Position numbers and translations under genes: made by a program
Source: Symbiodinium natans
Taxonomy: Eukaryota; Sar; Dinophyceae; Suessiales; Symbiodiniaceae
Reading direction: 5' to 3'
NCBI GenBank assembly: GCA_905221605.1
Contig: CAJNDS010002508.1
Coordinates: forward strand, 60,001 to 124,000
DNA: 64,000 nucleotides
Notes under the pieces: model-generated
What the model was told of the DNA's origin: nothing
Databases searched by the model: none
The model's input: only the letters and a program-made list of their open reading frames with translations
Shown: piece after piece, positions 31,471 to 42,493 of the stretch
How the letters are laid out: each line of letters starts with the position of its first letter
How positions within the stretch are numbered: position 1 is the first letter of the stretch

Positions 31471-32269
31471 GCGCACACGTGGAGCCCCTCGAAAAACTCG
31501 TGAGACTGGTTGGCGCAACTGGCGCCACGACGCGATCATAAAGGAACTGGGAAGCTGCCTCAAAGCAAATGCTCTCTCCTAGACTTCCTAAACCCTAACC
31601 CATATATAGCCCTAAACCTGGAAGTAGGGACTGGAAAGCAGTATAGACTACATAGAGTATGTCCCATTTCCAGTCTTCAGTTGGTCCCTAGGTTCAGGAT
31701 GCGCAGCAGCGGCGGTTTATGGGAAATGGCTAGGATTCGGTTCCCCTTAACCCTAAACCCTGAAAAAAACCCTAAACCCTAAATCACGTTCTGTTCTTCT
31801 TCTCTTCAGATTCTCTTCACACGGGAAAAGACATGATTCTGAGCCGCAGCTGTTGCTTTAGCGGGCCAAGCAGTTCGATGAGTGCTTCGGAAGACTAGGT
31901 TTCCCGGCAAGCTTGAGGGTTCGTCTATGTCTAGAGGGGAGTGCGTGGGATCCAAACCCGGAGAACTACAGGAATAGTCTCACGGGTTATGATCCCAATC
32001 ATGGGGTTCATGTTGGGTCCCTGTGTTCTACGAGGGCCACGAACAAAACCACCGCTTCTGGGACAAAACCCTGCACCCAAATGTCGCTGATCTCATATCC
32101 TCTTTGGGAGCTGCAGCTTACATATTCTAGGTACGGGTTTTCGTCGGATTGTAGTAGGAAGAGACCTGCGCAGACGCATGGCCCGGACAATGCTTCAAAT
32201 CTGCAGAACTGGTTGCTGTACAACTCATGACTGAGTGGGTTTGAATATCTCAAGCGACCTCATTGCAAA

Positions 32270-32497
32270 GGCCAAGCCTGAATGGACTGTGCGCAATGCA
32301 GGCAACTGCAGCTGGGCATTCAAACCTCAACCAACGCAAGCCTAAAGTTAAGTGTAAAACTTCCATATATATCAAACGGCTTAGGGCTTAGGGCTTACAT
32401 TTCTCTAAGAGGTGCCCCCCCTTTGCTTATAGCGCTTCAGTGCCCATCACGCGGCAACACGCAGGCGCTCGAACTCCTGGATGAGCTGGCCCTGTCC
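32270..32497 (+). CDS. 3'-terminal exon(s) of plus-strand family
   Basis: Fragment EWTVRNAGNCSWAFKPQP (about 32270-32340) pairs with EWAVRKV in the 30.3-kb copy. A likely last exon after tttgcttatag reads LQCPSRGNTQALELLDELAL, then S and TGA at about 32497. Exon borders are tentative. Confidence 0.4.
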
Positions 32498-32969
32498 TGA
32501 AATAAGGGATTGGCTTTTGAGGTTCCGGGCATATCAGGATGGGATAATGTTGGGCTTTTTTTGGGAACGATGGCATTCAAGAAGCAAAAACCCTAAACCT
32601 TAAACCCTAAACCCTGCAGTTTTATGAAGCTCAACCTCCTCCACCCCTCTGGGCAACAACTTGCCAACCTCCTCGCGGCAACTCCCTCAGAAGCAGGCCC
32701 GACAAGGAAGGGCCCCCTAGTTATAAGTAGAGTTATAAGAACCCTAAATTGGGTTCTAAGGATCCTTTCTTGGGTTATAAGTCCCTTAAGTAGAGTTACG
32801 AAAGTAAGGGGGTCCCTCCTTGTACAAGGATCTCCAAGAAACATCCGAATGCGGCCCCTAAGGCGTCAAGAAGGCCTTTCTTTTAGGGTCACGGGAACCA
32901 CGTGAAATTTCTGAAAGCCAAAAGCCACCTCCCTAAACGACCCTAAGCCCGAAACCCGAAAAACTGTCA

Positions 32970-33055
32970 ACCCCAAACCCCAAACCCCAAACCCCAAACC
33001 CCAAACCCCAAACCCCAAAGCCCAAACCCCAAACCCCAAACCCCAAACCCCAAAC
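32970..33055 (-). repeat. CCCCAAA variant heptamer array
   Basis: Consecutive ccccaaa units next to ccctaaa units; the plus-oriented counterpart is at 14738-14818. Confidence 0.9.
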
Positions 33056-33119
33056 CCTAAACCCTAAACCCAGCCCTAAGCGAGCTTTTGGGCTCAAGCC
33101 GCTCTCCGCCCCTATCTTG

Positions 33120-33178
33120 CCCACAGCGATGCCCACCAAGGCTGAGAAGGACAGGCGCCGCAAGAACTGCCGAAGGCC
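33120..33178 (+). CDS. Short basic exon
   Basis: After acceptor ttgcccacag reads MPTKAEKDRRRKNCRRP, then gtaggg as donor. Highly basic; strand fairly sure from borders. Confidence 0.4.
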
Positions 33179-33839
33179 TTGTAGGGTTTAGGGTTTAGGG
33201 TTTAGGGTTTAGGGTTTCGGGTTTCGGGTTTCGGGTTTCGGGTTTAGGGCTTACCCTTCCTAAATGAGCCCCCTACTCTAAACCCTCCAAACCCTCTGAA
33301 CCCTCAGGGAGAAGTGAACCCTATAATACTCCCTAGAAAAAGCCCCCTACTCCAAAACCCTCTCAACTCTCTGAACTCCAAATGAATTAGGAACTTTGGT
33401 GGGAACTCGGGAGGGGCACCCGAAAAAGGCTTAGGGATTTACCCTAAGCCCGAGGCCCTAGGCCCTGTAAGCCCCTAAAAAAACCCTAACAAAACCTCCA
33501 AGACCAAAAGGTCCTACTTCGGATGGCCCCCTCTCCCCGCCCCCAAGGTTTAGGGTTTAGGGTTAGGGTTTAGGGTTTGGGGTTTCGGGTTTCGGGTGCC
33601 AACAATCCCTGAACCCTAAACCTGAACCCCTAAAGGCCCTGCACAAAAAGAAACACGCCTCGCAAGAGCTGTCTCCTCTCTTCAGAGTTGGTTGGCGCCG
33701 CAGCATTATAAAGCTGCATCCTAGGCGTCAGATCATGGTTTTTGGGGTTTAGGGGGGTGTCGGGGCTACAGAAATTTACAGGACATGCGGCTTAACGTTC
33801 AGGATTTAGGGCTTATCAAGTTTAGGGTGTTTAGGGTGT

Positions 33840-34363
33840 AGAAGTAAGGAAGTTGAGGCCAACGCCTGAAACTGGGGATCCTAGACGACCTCCATCCTTC
33901 CTATACACCACCCACAGTTCAGCCCAAATGTGTTCTGTGTTGGCTTGGACGTAAGGGAGCTTCGGTCTAGCTCCCCCCAACCCTACTCCAAAGGGCCCGC
34001 CCCTCAAAGTCCTTCGACCCTCGAACTCCCTGAGCCTTAACCCCGGCCCCCACACGCACGCACGCCGCCCCCGAATGGCCTACTTAAGCATCGGTCAGGG
34101 TCAGGGGTTAAGAAAGAAACTTCGGGGTTTTTGGCCTCCGCTCAGGGGGCGTAGGTGGGGCCAGTATTCGGTGTCCAGATACCACCGGCTTCGGTAGTCT
34201 TTGGGCTTACACTTTGGGGCACCAGCTTAGCGCCATACGGTGCTGTACGCAAGGGCTTGGGGCCACATGCACCCTTGAAGGCACCAGGATTCCGCCGCCC
34301 TTCGTCGGAGTAAATAGGTCCAAGTAGGTAGTACGGATTGGGTTTAGTCCATATAAGCTCCAT
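33840..34363 (-). CDS. Unknown minus-strand coding segments
   Basis: Two open stretches: 34363-34142 (ELIWTKPNPYYLLGPIYSDE, GRRNPGAFKGACGPKPLRTA) and 34055-33840 (LPYVQANTEHIWAELWVVYR). Unique sequence without repeats over 500 bp, unusual for this window. Their frames join only if an intron lies between them (34.06-34.14 kb). No family recognised. Confidence 0.4.
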
Positions 34364-34599
34364 GATACTTGTGCCCTATCAGGGTAGATTCTCTATGCTC
34401 TTACGCAGCGTCGGCGTCTTTGCAGGAAGCTACTTTATACGATAAAAAGAGGAGCAACCTACCCAGAATCCCAAAGCAATCAAGAGTCACGCCATACGAG
34501 GGGCGTATCAGCTTCTGGTTGACAAGCCCAGGCTACACATACCAAGTCTATGTGGGTCAACAGGGATGCTGCATGCTCCAGTTGTTAACATAGAAATTG

Positions 34600-34960
34600 G
34601 CATAAGAAATCCCATTCAGGTACTATATGCACAGGAGCCAGTAACCCACATGCTTCTAATGCACTATCTGGATGTGAGAAAGAAGAGAAGCCAAAATGAG
34701 CTCGAAGAAAATATAGTCAGAAAACATGATGCCTTTCCATAGCAATCTTTGCGAAACGCTAGGTGATCATTAGTAATGCTACGTGATCATTAGTGAAATG
34801 AATTTCCTTAAGGGATTATTGGAGGATAGGAGATGTAAGCTCAAAGTCTGACACGGAAAAAAGCAATCAGAAGTCGCGGACATAAAGCATGAAAGACAAA
34901 GAGCCTCTTAATGTTGGGTTGTAAGTATAATGTCCTCCTCAAGCCCTGTCGGCTAAAGAT
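34600..34960. other. Unique AT-richer stretch without supported gene
   Basis: About 360 bp with no telomeric units and no good frame; a short direct repeat tac/tgatcattagt occurs near 34765-34790. Nothing else recognised. Confidence 0.5.
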
Positions 34961-34989
34961 GGAAATGGAGGGGCGAGTTTCGGGGGCGC

Positions 34990-35186
34990 CGTAGACGAAT
35001 CCAGGTGCCCCCTAAACATTGCGGCAAGGGTTAACCCTAAACCCTAAACCTTAAACCCAAAAACCCTAAACACCGAAACATTGCGGCAAGGGACTCAACC
35101 TCCAACAGCCCGATGAGAGGCTCCGTGCCCATCGTGCCTGCCTTACGCGCTTTCTCCTGGCAAAGGACGGCGATACTTCTGGGATT
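34990..35186 (-). CDS. Two exons of an unknown protein separated by a 62-bp telomeric intron
   Basis: Exon 35186-35074 (acceptor CCAACAG, 37 codons plus 2 nt) reads NPRSIAVLCQEKARKAGTMG, TEPLIGLLEVESLAAMF. Donor GTGTTTAGGG at 35073, acceptor CAATGTTTAG at 35012; the next exon continues in frame RGHLDSSTAPPKLAPPFPS. The intron equals one unit of a duplication (see repeat 35014-35092). Further minus exons probably lie at about 35700-35765 (LNASPDPRMPPQELLGMVSS) and, with a possible start Met, near 36030. Confidence 0.65.
35014..35092. repeat. Telomeric insert flanked by 17-bp direct repeats
   Basis: aaacattgcggcaaggg at 35014-35030 and 35076-35092, enclosing 45 bp of CCCTAAA-derived sequence. 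Period 62 bp, equal to the intron length. Confidence 0.9.
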
Positions 35187-35195
35187 CTGTTGGAG

Positions 35196-35945
35196 GTAGG
35201 GTTTAGGGTTTAGGGTTTAGGGTTTAGGGTTTAGGGTTTAGGGTTTAGGGTTTAGGGTTTAGGGTTTAGGGTTTAGGGTTTAGGGTTTAGAGGGTTTATA
35301 GGGTTTATAGGGTTGAGGGTTTAGGGTTTAGGGTCGTTTTTGGCTGGATGTCTCCTACACCCAAATCCATTGCGGCAAGAGGAGATCTGACTCTCCCTCT
35401 CCATCTCTGTGTAGACGTAGAGCTTGAATTCCATGCTACAGAAGTTACCAGGATGGGCTATTCGGCCTTATAATCCCCAGAATCAACCCTATCAAGGGCC
35501 TTCCTAAGGGGTTATAAGGCATCAACAGGCCACCCTGGTAACTTTAGGGTCTTGGGTTTTTGGGTTTAGGGTTAGGGTTTAGGGTTTAGGGTTTAGGGTT
35601 TAGGGTTGAGGGTTGAGGGTTGAGGGTTTGGGGTTTAGGGTTTAGGGTTTAGGGTTTAGGGTTTAGGGTTTAGAGTTTAGGGTTTAGGGTCGCTCTTATC
35701 GGCCTGCAGTATGGATGAGACCATGCCGAGGAGTTCTTGCGGAGGCATCCTTGGATCTGGCGATGCGTTGAGGGTTTAGGGTTTAGGGTTTAGGGTTTAG
35801 GGTTTAGGGTTTAGGGTTTAGGGTTTAGGGTTTAGGGTTTAGGATTAAGGGTTTAGGGTTTAGGGTTTAGGGTTGAGGGTTCTGGGCTTAGGGTTTAGGG
35901 TTCTGGGTTTAAGGCTTATGGGGTTTAGGGTTTAGGGTTTAGGGC
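35196..35945 (+). repeat. Cluster of long TTTAGGG arrays
   Basis: Three long arrays (35196-35300, 35565-35690, 35772-35945) separated by a family D element and a short exon. The densest telomeric stretch of the window. Confidence 0.95.
35442..35545. mobile_element. Family D inverted-repeat element
   Basis: 104 bp with terminal inverted repeats aagttaccaggatgg and ccaccctggtaacttt; inner arms ccttataatcccc and ggggttataagg. Only one clear copy here. Confidence 0.75.
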
Positions 35946-36069
35946 TGGGGGGGGTTCTCATAATCATGAGGATTCCAGTATTTTTGGGGGTGTATTGGGG
36001 AACCCCCCGATGTTGCGACAAATTCATAGGCACAAGACGCCATTGCTCGGCCGTGGGGGCTTTTCGTCT

Positions 36070-36176
36070 CTAAACCCTAAACCCTAAACCCTAAACCCTG
36101 AACCCTAAACCCTAAACCCTAAACCCTAAACCCTAAACCCTGAACCCTGAACCCTGAACCCTGAACCCTGAACCCT
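36070..36176 (-). repeat. CCCTAAA array grading into CCCTGAA
   Basis: Perfect ccctaaa units, then five consecutive ccctgaa units, another locally homogenised variant. Confidence 0.9.
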
Positions 36177-36969
36177 TTGGGGTTTTGTTCGGGATCGGTC
36201 CGCCTCGGCCCTTTTTCAACCCGAACCATACAAACACAAAGCCCTAAACCCTAAAAAAAACGTGAAACCTCTCGCCTTCATAAAGTGAGGCGAATAGGGT
36301 TTCAGGGTTTAGTAGGGTTGAAAGGGGTTGTCTTTTGGAGCCATACTCTGGCCTGTGTGGGGTCCAGGGTGTCAGAGTGTGGGGCGTATGGGGCTGAGGG
36401 CCTCCCCTAAAAACCCTGCAGCCCTAAAGCCTACACCCCTACAACCCTAAAACCACCGACCGATGTGAGAGATTCTGAAGTTCATGACAAGAGTCTCCTT
36501 GATCAGTGTCCGATGCTGCCTTGGGCCAGCTTCTGGGCATAAGAGTGCTTCCAGCGCAAGGTTGGTTTAGTAACTTAGGGTTTATATGGGCTTATAAGGG
36601 TGTGTATCAGTGCACGCGCGCGGGGAGTGCGATCCAAAATGATGTTGGTTTAATTGGTTTGTTAATGAGAAGTATAGTGCGCATGCTTCTTTGCAGCTTC
36701 CCGGTTTGCCTTCGCAAGAACCTCAGAAGTAGACGTGGCGCCTTGAGAGAGTCCCGGACAAAGACACCACCCCCAACCTAAACAAAGCCCCGAAGCCGAA
36801 ACTCTGCACTTCCTAGAAGCCCCAAATTCTCAAATTCCCTGAATTCCCGAAATTCCTGTACTTCCCGAAATTCCTTAACTTCCCTAAACTCCCTAAATTC
36901 CCTATATAAAATTCCCTAAACTCCCTAAATTCCCTATATAAATTTCCCTAAACTCCCTAAAGCCCTTGC

Positions 36970-39155
36970 CGCCGGGGAGCAAGGAGGGCCTTGCAGCCGC
37001 GCGATGGCAATGGTGGCAGAAGGCGCAGGCGTCACCGTCCTCGGAGCTTTGTTGTGGCTGAGGGGGTGTGGCTTTCAGTGTTGTGTTTTGAGTTTCATTC
37101 TATCTTTTTCTGTGTGTGGTGGGGTGTCTGTGTCTGTGTGGGTGGTGGGTGGGTGGGTGCGCGCATGCGAGCGTGCGTGCGCGCGTGCATGCGCGCGTAC
37201 GTGTGCGTGCATGCGTGCGCGCGCGCGCGCGCGGGTGTGTGTGTGTGTGTGTGGGTGGGCGGGCAGCTGGGTGGGTGGCTGGGTGCGTGCGCGTGTGCGC
37301 GCGCAGGTTTGTGTTTTGTGGGTGTCTTGGCCAACGCTGACCGTAACTGGGACCCTCAAAGCATCTATCGTCTATAGAACTCCATGATGAAGGACTCTTG
37401 GCCCTTGGCTAGTTACCATGTCTAGAAGCACACCCCATGGCTGCAAGATTCCTCAATATCCCTGAATATCCGGACTTTATCGCAGCAGAGGCTCCGGGCA
37501 AGGATTTCCCTTGAGGACGTGCACGCAGGGCCGCTTACAAAGCACGGGGTGCCCGACGCTGCCCGGGCTCAGGGCCTCGAAGCTCAAGGCCCCGAACTCA
37601 AGCGGCCCTTCCCGTGCTTCGAGCCCTCCGGATTCAATCGGCCGACCGAGCCCCAGATTGCTACTTGTGGCCTGGTTCGCTTCCGAACCCATGGCTTCCA
37701 TTGATTCTATGGGCTCCGGAGCTCTCGAGGAAGGCACGGGCCCGGCTGGCACGGATGCCTCGGCCGCCTCGGCCCAGTCCTCGGCCCAGTCGGCCGGCTC
37801 CTCACTCACCGCACGGGGCGGCTCGCTCCGGGCCCGGCAGCGCCACAGGTCCTCCGGGCGCGCTCTCTTACAGTTTTAGGGTTTAGGGTTTAGGGTTTCC
37901 TCGAAACTTCGTGCGACCAACATGTAACCTACACCTGGTGCATGCAACAGCTTGAGCTTCCTCTGCACATCACGCTCTCGGGTCTTCGTGTCAGTGGCTG
38001 CAGCCATGTATATGCATACGAAGGCATATATATATATATATCTGGTAACCACCCTCCCACCATACCCACCCAAAGACCGACAAATACACCCTTTTATAGG
38101 AAAACAGACGCAGCACCGAGGAGATATCGGCATCCGGGAATTGTGTGAGCAGATATAACATTCATGTGCTCGTGGCTTTGCCATATACTTTCAGGTGTCT
38201 CCACCGCAGCGCTCCAGCATGAAGAAATCGTTAAGGCCGTGTCTCTGTGCAGCACTCCGTGCCTCTGTGTGGCTCAGCAAGACGTGGCCACCGTGGTATC
38301 GCAGACAGGTATGTGTCATCCCAAAACCCCTGTTGTGTCTAATAGACATGTTTCTATATAGTTACGATCGTTGCGTGCAACTTGCTAAAACACAATGTTT
38401 CCAGATGGGGGGGGGGGGGGGGATGACTATGAGAAATAGGAGCCAAGTTCAAGATTGAATGAAGCCTTCATTCATGAAACAAGGTGAACGCACAATAAGA
38501 TAGTCAGTTCATTTTAGTGCTAAGTTTTGTTTCTTGATTGAGAAACACAAAATGACAATGTGTAGTTTGACCATTCGAAATCATTGGAGTGGCCTCAAAT
38601 CAGCATATTAAGCTACAAACCTGAGAGGTAAACTGATACACATATATATGTATATATACATATTGCATTATGCGAATGATGCGTTGATCACTTTGAAACA
38701 GATTGGCCTCCTCACAATGTTGGGGGCAATTTTGCTTGATTGCTTAGAACGACTGTACTACTAATCAGAGGGGTAGACTTGTACAAGTAATAGATGCTAC
38801 GTTGTGCATTCTATACTACTGTTATCGTGCAGTGGACCCTTAAAGTGGCCTTCCCCCTCACTTGACTATCAATCTGAGGGGTAGACTTATGCAAGTGGGA
38901 GATGTGTTTTGGACAAATACAGGCACCTTAGTTCGCGCAAGTAGATATGGACTGCCCTTCCTCCACACCACACTTCGAATCTGACAAAATGGCAGTCGCT
39001 ACATTTTCTGTTTCGTCGCCGTGTCGGATGCTACTGCCCAATCATATGTCGTGCATGCTTCTGGCTTCCTAGACCCAGCGGATGCCGTCCTTTGCCCTCT
39101 CCTCCTCGTCCAGCAGCACATCTAAGAACGTGTTGCGGCATAAAATCTGGGCCAT
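36970..39155 (-). CDS. CCCH zinc-finger protein, paralogue A
   Basis: Likely exons: 39155-39075 (27 codons from ATG, MAQILCRNTFLDVLLDEEER, ending at GTCTAG), about 37870-37495 and 37039 to about 36970; a possible exon 37997-37935 (TDTKTRERDVQRKLKLLHAP) is uncertain in phase. Exon 37870-37495 is acidic (EEPADWAEDWAEAAEA) and ends GHPVLCKRPCVHVLKGNPCP; joined to DGDACAFCHHCHR it gives C-x8-C-x5-C-x3-H, a CCCH finger of the RNA-binding type. The intron inside the finger starts GA and ends AG, with CCGGAG/CCGAGG similarity at its ends, and carries a CA/CG repeat. The 3' end is not fixed. Confidence 0.65.
37135..37310 (+). repeat. GT/GC alternating purine-pyrimidine tract
   Basis: gtgcgcgc and gtgtgtgt units over about 170 bp, with Z-DNA potential, inside the zinc-finger intron. 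His/Thr/Ala-rich frames are artefacts. Confidence 0.9.
38460..39000. other. Unique AT-richer stretch, probably intron
   Basis: About 540 bp with few telomeric units and no convincing frame. gaggggtagact occurs twice (near 38767 and 38877) with similar flanks (gtacaagtaatagatg, tgcaagtgggagatg), a diverged direct repeat of about 110 bp. Confidence 0.55.
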
Positions 39156-39427
39156 CCGTGGTATCAGACGACAGCCCTGCTACTTGCGAACGCTTCATGG
39201 CTGACGGCATGCAACCGCGACGCTGACTCTCGGCAAGCAGCACTACAAGTAGCAGCAAGCTCAGTGACTCCTGCACTCCAAATAACCCCCCATCATAAGT
39301 TGCTCGCGGGAGTTCGGAGTGATGGGCTTCATTTAAGGTTGAAGGTGTGCTGCCTTGTCAATACACTGCAAGAAAGCCTCAGCTTTTTCGCCATTTTCTT
39401 CTCTTCAGATCCTCTTAAGGCGCTCAA

Positions 39428-39909
39428 GAAACAAACAGGAAAGCAAGAAAAGGAGGAGGACTGAGCATCAGATGTGCAAAAGTGTTCGGAGAGGCGGCAA
39501 CTTCCCACGCAAAACGGGCACCATTGGGTCCCAGCCGCTGGAACTGGAGAGCTTCTAAGAGGCCTGCAGGGGGAAAAATGCCTCTTTGTGTGCTCTGCCC
39601 TTGGGCGGAAGTCCCGCTACATCCGGCCTTGCCAGAGAAGGCCTGTCTTGAAGCCGCGTTGAAGCCGGCATCGACAGACCAGAACCCTAACCAAGCCTGC
39701 GCGCTGGCAGAGCGCGCTGTGTGCTTTGCGTTCTTGCGGAACCCCCGGGGCCGCGAGAATCTGGTGCCCATGGCCCGGTGGCTCCTCAAAAGGTAATTGT
39801 GCTAAAAGCCTCGAATGGCAAATTCTTGAGGAGCTGAGTTGGGTCTTGTCCCAACTCGAAATCGAAAGCCTAACGCTTCAAGGCCTGAAGCCCTGGAAAT
39901 GTTCGGCCT
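39428..39909 (+). CDS. Unknown plus-strand protein, 3' part
   Basis: A long frame from about 39428 reads FGEAATSHAKRAPLGPSRWN, LCVLCPWAEVPLHPALPEKA, NPNQACALAERAVCFAFLRN and ends RGRENLVPMARWLLKR followed by gtaattg. The continuation in another frame (SLEWQILEELSWVLSQLEIE, SLTLQGLKPWKCSA then TGA) starts only 16 nt later, after ctaaaag. Either a 16-nt GT-AG segment is removed or there is a frameshift. It lies opposite in strand to the flanking zinc-finger genes. No family recognised. Confidence 0.55.
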
Positions 39910-40523
39910 GATAGGGCGTGTTCCGGAATTTTCCGCTGGCACAAGTCTCAAATGCGCTGGGAGTAGGGCTTGTTCTAGTATCAGGGCTTCCCTTTTAGTA
40001 TTTTAGATGAGTGGTTTAGGATGCAGCCCCTGCGCGATCATCAGGATGCTAGGAGCTCTGCGTCCTACATGGCTACTGGATACGTTGCGCGTCGAGGTGA
40101 GGTCAAGTCTCGGCACAGTACTTGGTGGACTTGCTGCTGCAAGATGTCGAAATCCCCTGAATCTAACAAATATGTACTCATACCCAAAGTCTCGGCAGCG
40201 AAAGATCCGAAAACGCCGTCACCCAAACCGTGCGAATTCAGCACACCCTACACCCTAAACCCCAAACCCCTAAACCCTATAAACCCTAAACCCTGTCTGC
40301 ACCATGTCTTGTAGAGGGTCGAGGCTGAAGACCAACGAACCCCGAGCTGCTATACGGCATTCACCTTCAGAATCCCGAAAAACTTGATTTTTCGTAGGAA
40401 ACATGTTGTGCCCACTTTAGTAGGGGCCTGCTGACTGAGGTCAAGTTTGCCGGACTATTCAGGACCGTGTGACTGTTTTGGGGGAAGCTTTCCCCCTGCA
40501 TAGAGCCTCTGCAGGCCCCGAAA

Positions 40524-40570
40524 TTAGGGTTTAGGGTTTAGGGCTTAGGGTTTAGGGTTTAGGGTTTAGG
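40524..40570 (+). repeat. Interstitial telomeric array
   Basis: TTTAGGG units in a region (40.3-41.2 kb) where I find no supported gene; the frames at 40785-41186 are open on minus but repeat-biased. Confidence 0.85.
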
Positions 40571-41242
40571 GGTCCCCCACATCCCACAGCAGGTAGACTG
40601 CCGCCTCGTGTGTGGGGCGGGGCTGAGTCTGAACTGTTATCCCATTCTCTTGCACTACAGTTTGTCTATATGGGGGGTTTAAGGGGATAGCCTTGAAAAC
40701 ACCAAGCTTATACAGCACCTGAACACCCAATGGCCAATGGCTTTATAGGGTTCTTCAGGGAGGGAGGTTCGTGGGGGTAGGTACCTAGCAACCTTGGGGA
40801 AGCTTATAGGGAGCCTTAGGGAGTAGTGGGGAGCATTTGGGAAGCTTGGGCTCCAGGACCCTATAACCTGGAGTTGCCAGCAGGGCGTCTCCCTGACCAG
40901 AACCCGATGCAGCCTGGGCCCAGCAGCTCACAGTTCGTACAGGGTTTAGGAGCTTTTTGGGTCTAGTTATGGGGCTTCTGAGGGCTTTTCGGGGGGCTTG
41001 CGGGTTCATAAGGGTTACGTAAGGTTCCAGGGGCTTCTTCAATGACGAGGCAGAGCCGCGGGCACTCAGGACCCCACCACGCGAAAAGACCCTGAAAACT
41101 CTGCCAACCACCTTCCAAAACAAAATACCAAAACTCTGCAAACCCACAACGCCAAAACCAGCCCTAAACTTAAAAAATCTTCTCAACCCTATTCACCCTA
41201 AGCCTCGTTTAACCCCCAAACCCCAAACAGAAACCTAACCTC

Positions 41243-41791
41243 TCAAACCCTCACGGAGGAGCCCAGTGGCCGGGATGGCTTGGCTGCCGCACGGCGGCAA
41301 AGGTGGCAGAAGCTGCACGTGGCGCCGTCCTTGGATTTTGGCGGATTTTTGTTCGGGGTTGTTTCGGGTCTTTCGCGGCAACTTTTCGGGGTTTTTGTGG
41401 CGTTCTTCCCAGAAGAAAAGAAGGCAGAAGAAGCATCATCTGAATGAAGTTTTGTGCCAGGCTCTAAGCAAGGGCCTCCCTTGATCATGTGCACGCAGGG
41501 CCGCTTGCAGAGGACCGGGTGCCCGAGGCTACCCTGGCTGGCCTCGAAGCCCGGGCTTTCCGGCTCCCAGCCCGGCCGCGCGACATGTCCTGCCATCGCT
41601 CTTAAGCCATATGGGCATCTTCGAATCTGCCCGAACATCCTACACATCAGTATCCGAGGCTGCTGCCCCTAGAGCCCTAGAGTAGAGCAGAGGCTTCTGG
41701 TTCTAGACACGTCGGAGGCCCGCGCCTGTGCCCTCTCCTCCTCGTCCAGCAGCACGTCCAAGAAGGTGTAGCGGCATGCGATCCGGGCCAT
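41243..41791 (-). CDS. CCCH zinc-finger protein, paralogue B
   Basis: Exons: 41791-41711 (27 codons, MARIACRYTFLDVLLDEEER, donor GTGTCTAG), about 41647-41465 (ending GHPVLCKRPCVHMIKGGPCL) and 41329-41243 (DGATCSFCHLCRRAAAKPSR, ending TGA). The join gives C-x8-C-x5-C-x3-H. The first exon has exactly the same length as in paralogue A, and the intron cuts the finger in the same place with GA-AG ends. Probably an RNA-binding protein. A further upstream exon may be 42056-41985. Compact, under 600 bp. Confidence 0.7.
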
Positions 41792-41984
41792 CTCTGGTGT
41801 GCAGACTCGCGCAGACCGAGCGCAGGGAAAAAGTTGGAGCACCCAGCGTGCGAACTTGCTTTAAAATGGCTGCAAGAGTGATATATGGCTCTCAGCAAGC
41901 ACCCGCAAGAAGAGCGGCAAAGGAAGGCAGTGCTGAAAAAAGTGGCATCCTTAAGCAAACTACCCTTTTTGGGTGGGCCCCCAC

Positions 41985-42056
41985 ATGTGGCAGTAGCTCT
42001 TGGCCACCACAGGTCCCCGTCCTTCTCGTAGCTGCTCGCCAGTTCATCCTGGTGGG
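41985..42056 (-). CDS. Exon of unknown assignment upstream of zinc-finger gene B
   Basis: Acceptor CTCCTGCAG; reads HQDELASSYEKDGDLWWPRA. Could be an upstream exon of the zinc-finger gene or the end of another gene. Confidence 0.45.
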
Positions 42057-42424
42057 CTGCAGGAGTCCCTACCCCATGTTACGTGCCCCAGTGGCACCAT
42101 AACCCACGGGGCTGAAAATGCGTAGATCTGAAGTGTTCTCTAGGGTTAGGGTTTAGGGTTTAGGGTTTAGGGTTTAGGGTTTAGGGTTTAGGGTTTAAGG
42201 ACCACAAGAACCGCTCCCCAACCCCCGCCTATAGACTATACCAATGGAGGGGCCCTTTCCTACCACAACCTCTAGCACCGGGACATTCCGGCTAGACACT
42301 GCTAGAGCAGGTAAACCCGGATCCCGAAACCCTAAACCCTAAACCCGAAACCCTAAACTACACTAAACCCTAAACCCTAAACCCTAAACCCTAAACCCTA
42401 AACCCTAAACCCTAAACCCGACGG

Positions 42425-42470
42425 CGCCCGGAACTCCGGGCCTTGCGACGAAGGAGCATCTCTTCCTGCT
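42425..42470 (-). CDS. Short coiled-coil exon with telomeric donor
   Basis: Acceptor ACCCTCAG, then QEEMLLRRKARSSGRR, then donor GGTTTAGGG of the adjoining array (42325-42418). Confidence 0.5.
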
Positions 42471-42493
42471 GAGGGTTGAGGCTTTTAGATTTG

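Noticed and set aside
32236-32345. NBR1-type domain suggested by EWTVRNAGNCSW
   Set aside because: The aligned paralogous copy at 30.3 kb does not keep the Trp pattern, and the motif is short.
37075-37359. His/Thr/Ala-rich proteins
   Set aside because: Alternating GT/GC repeat.
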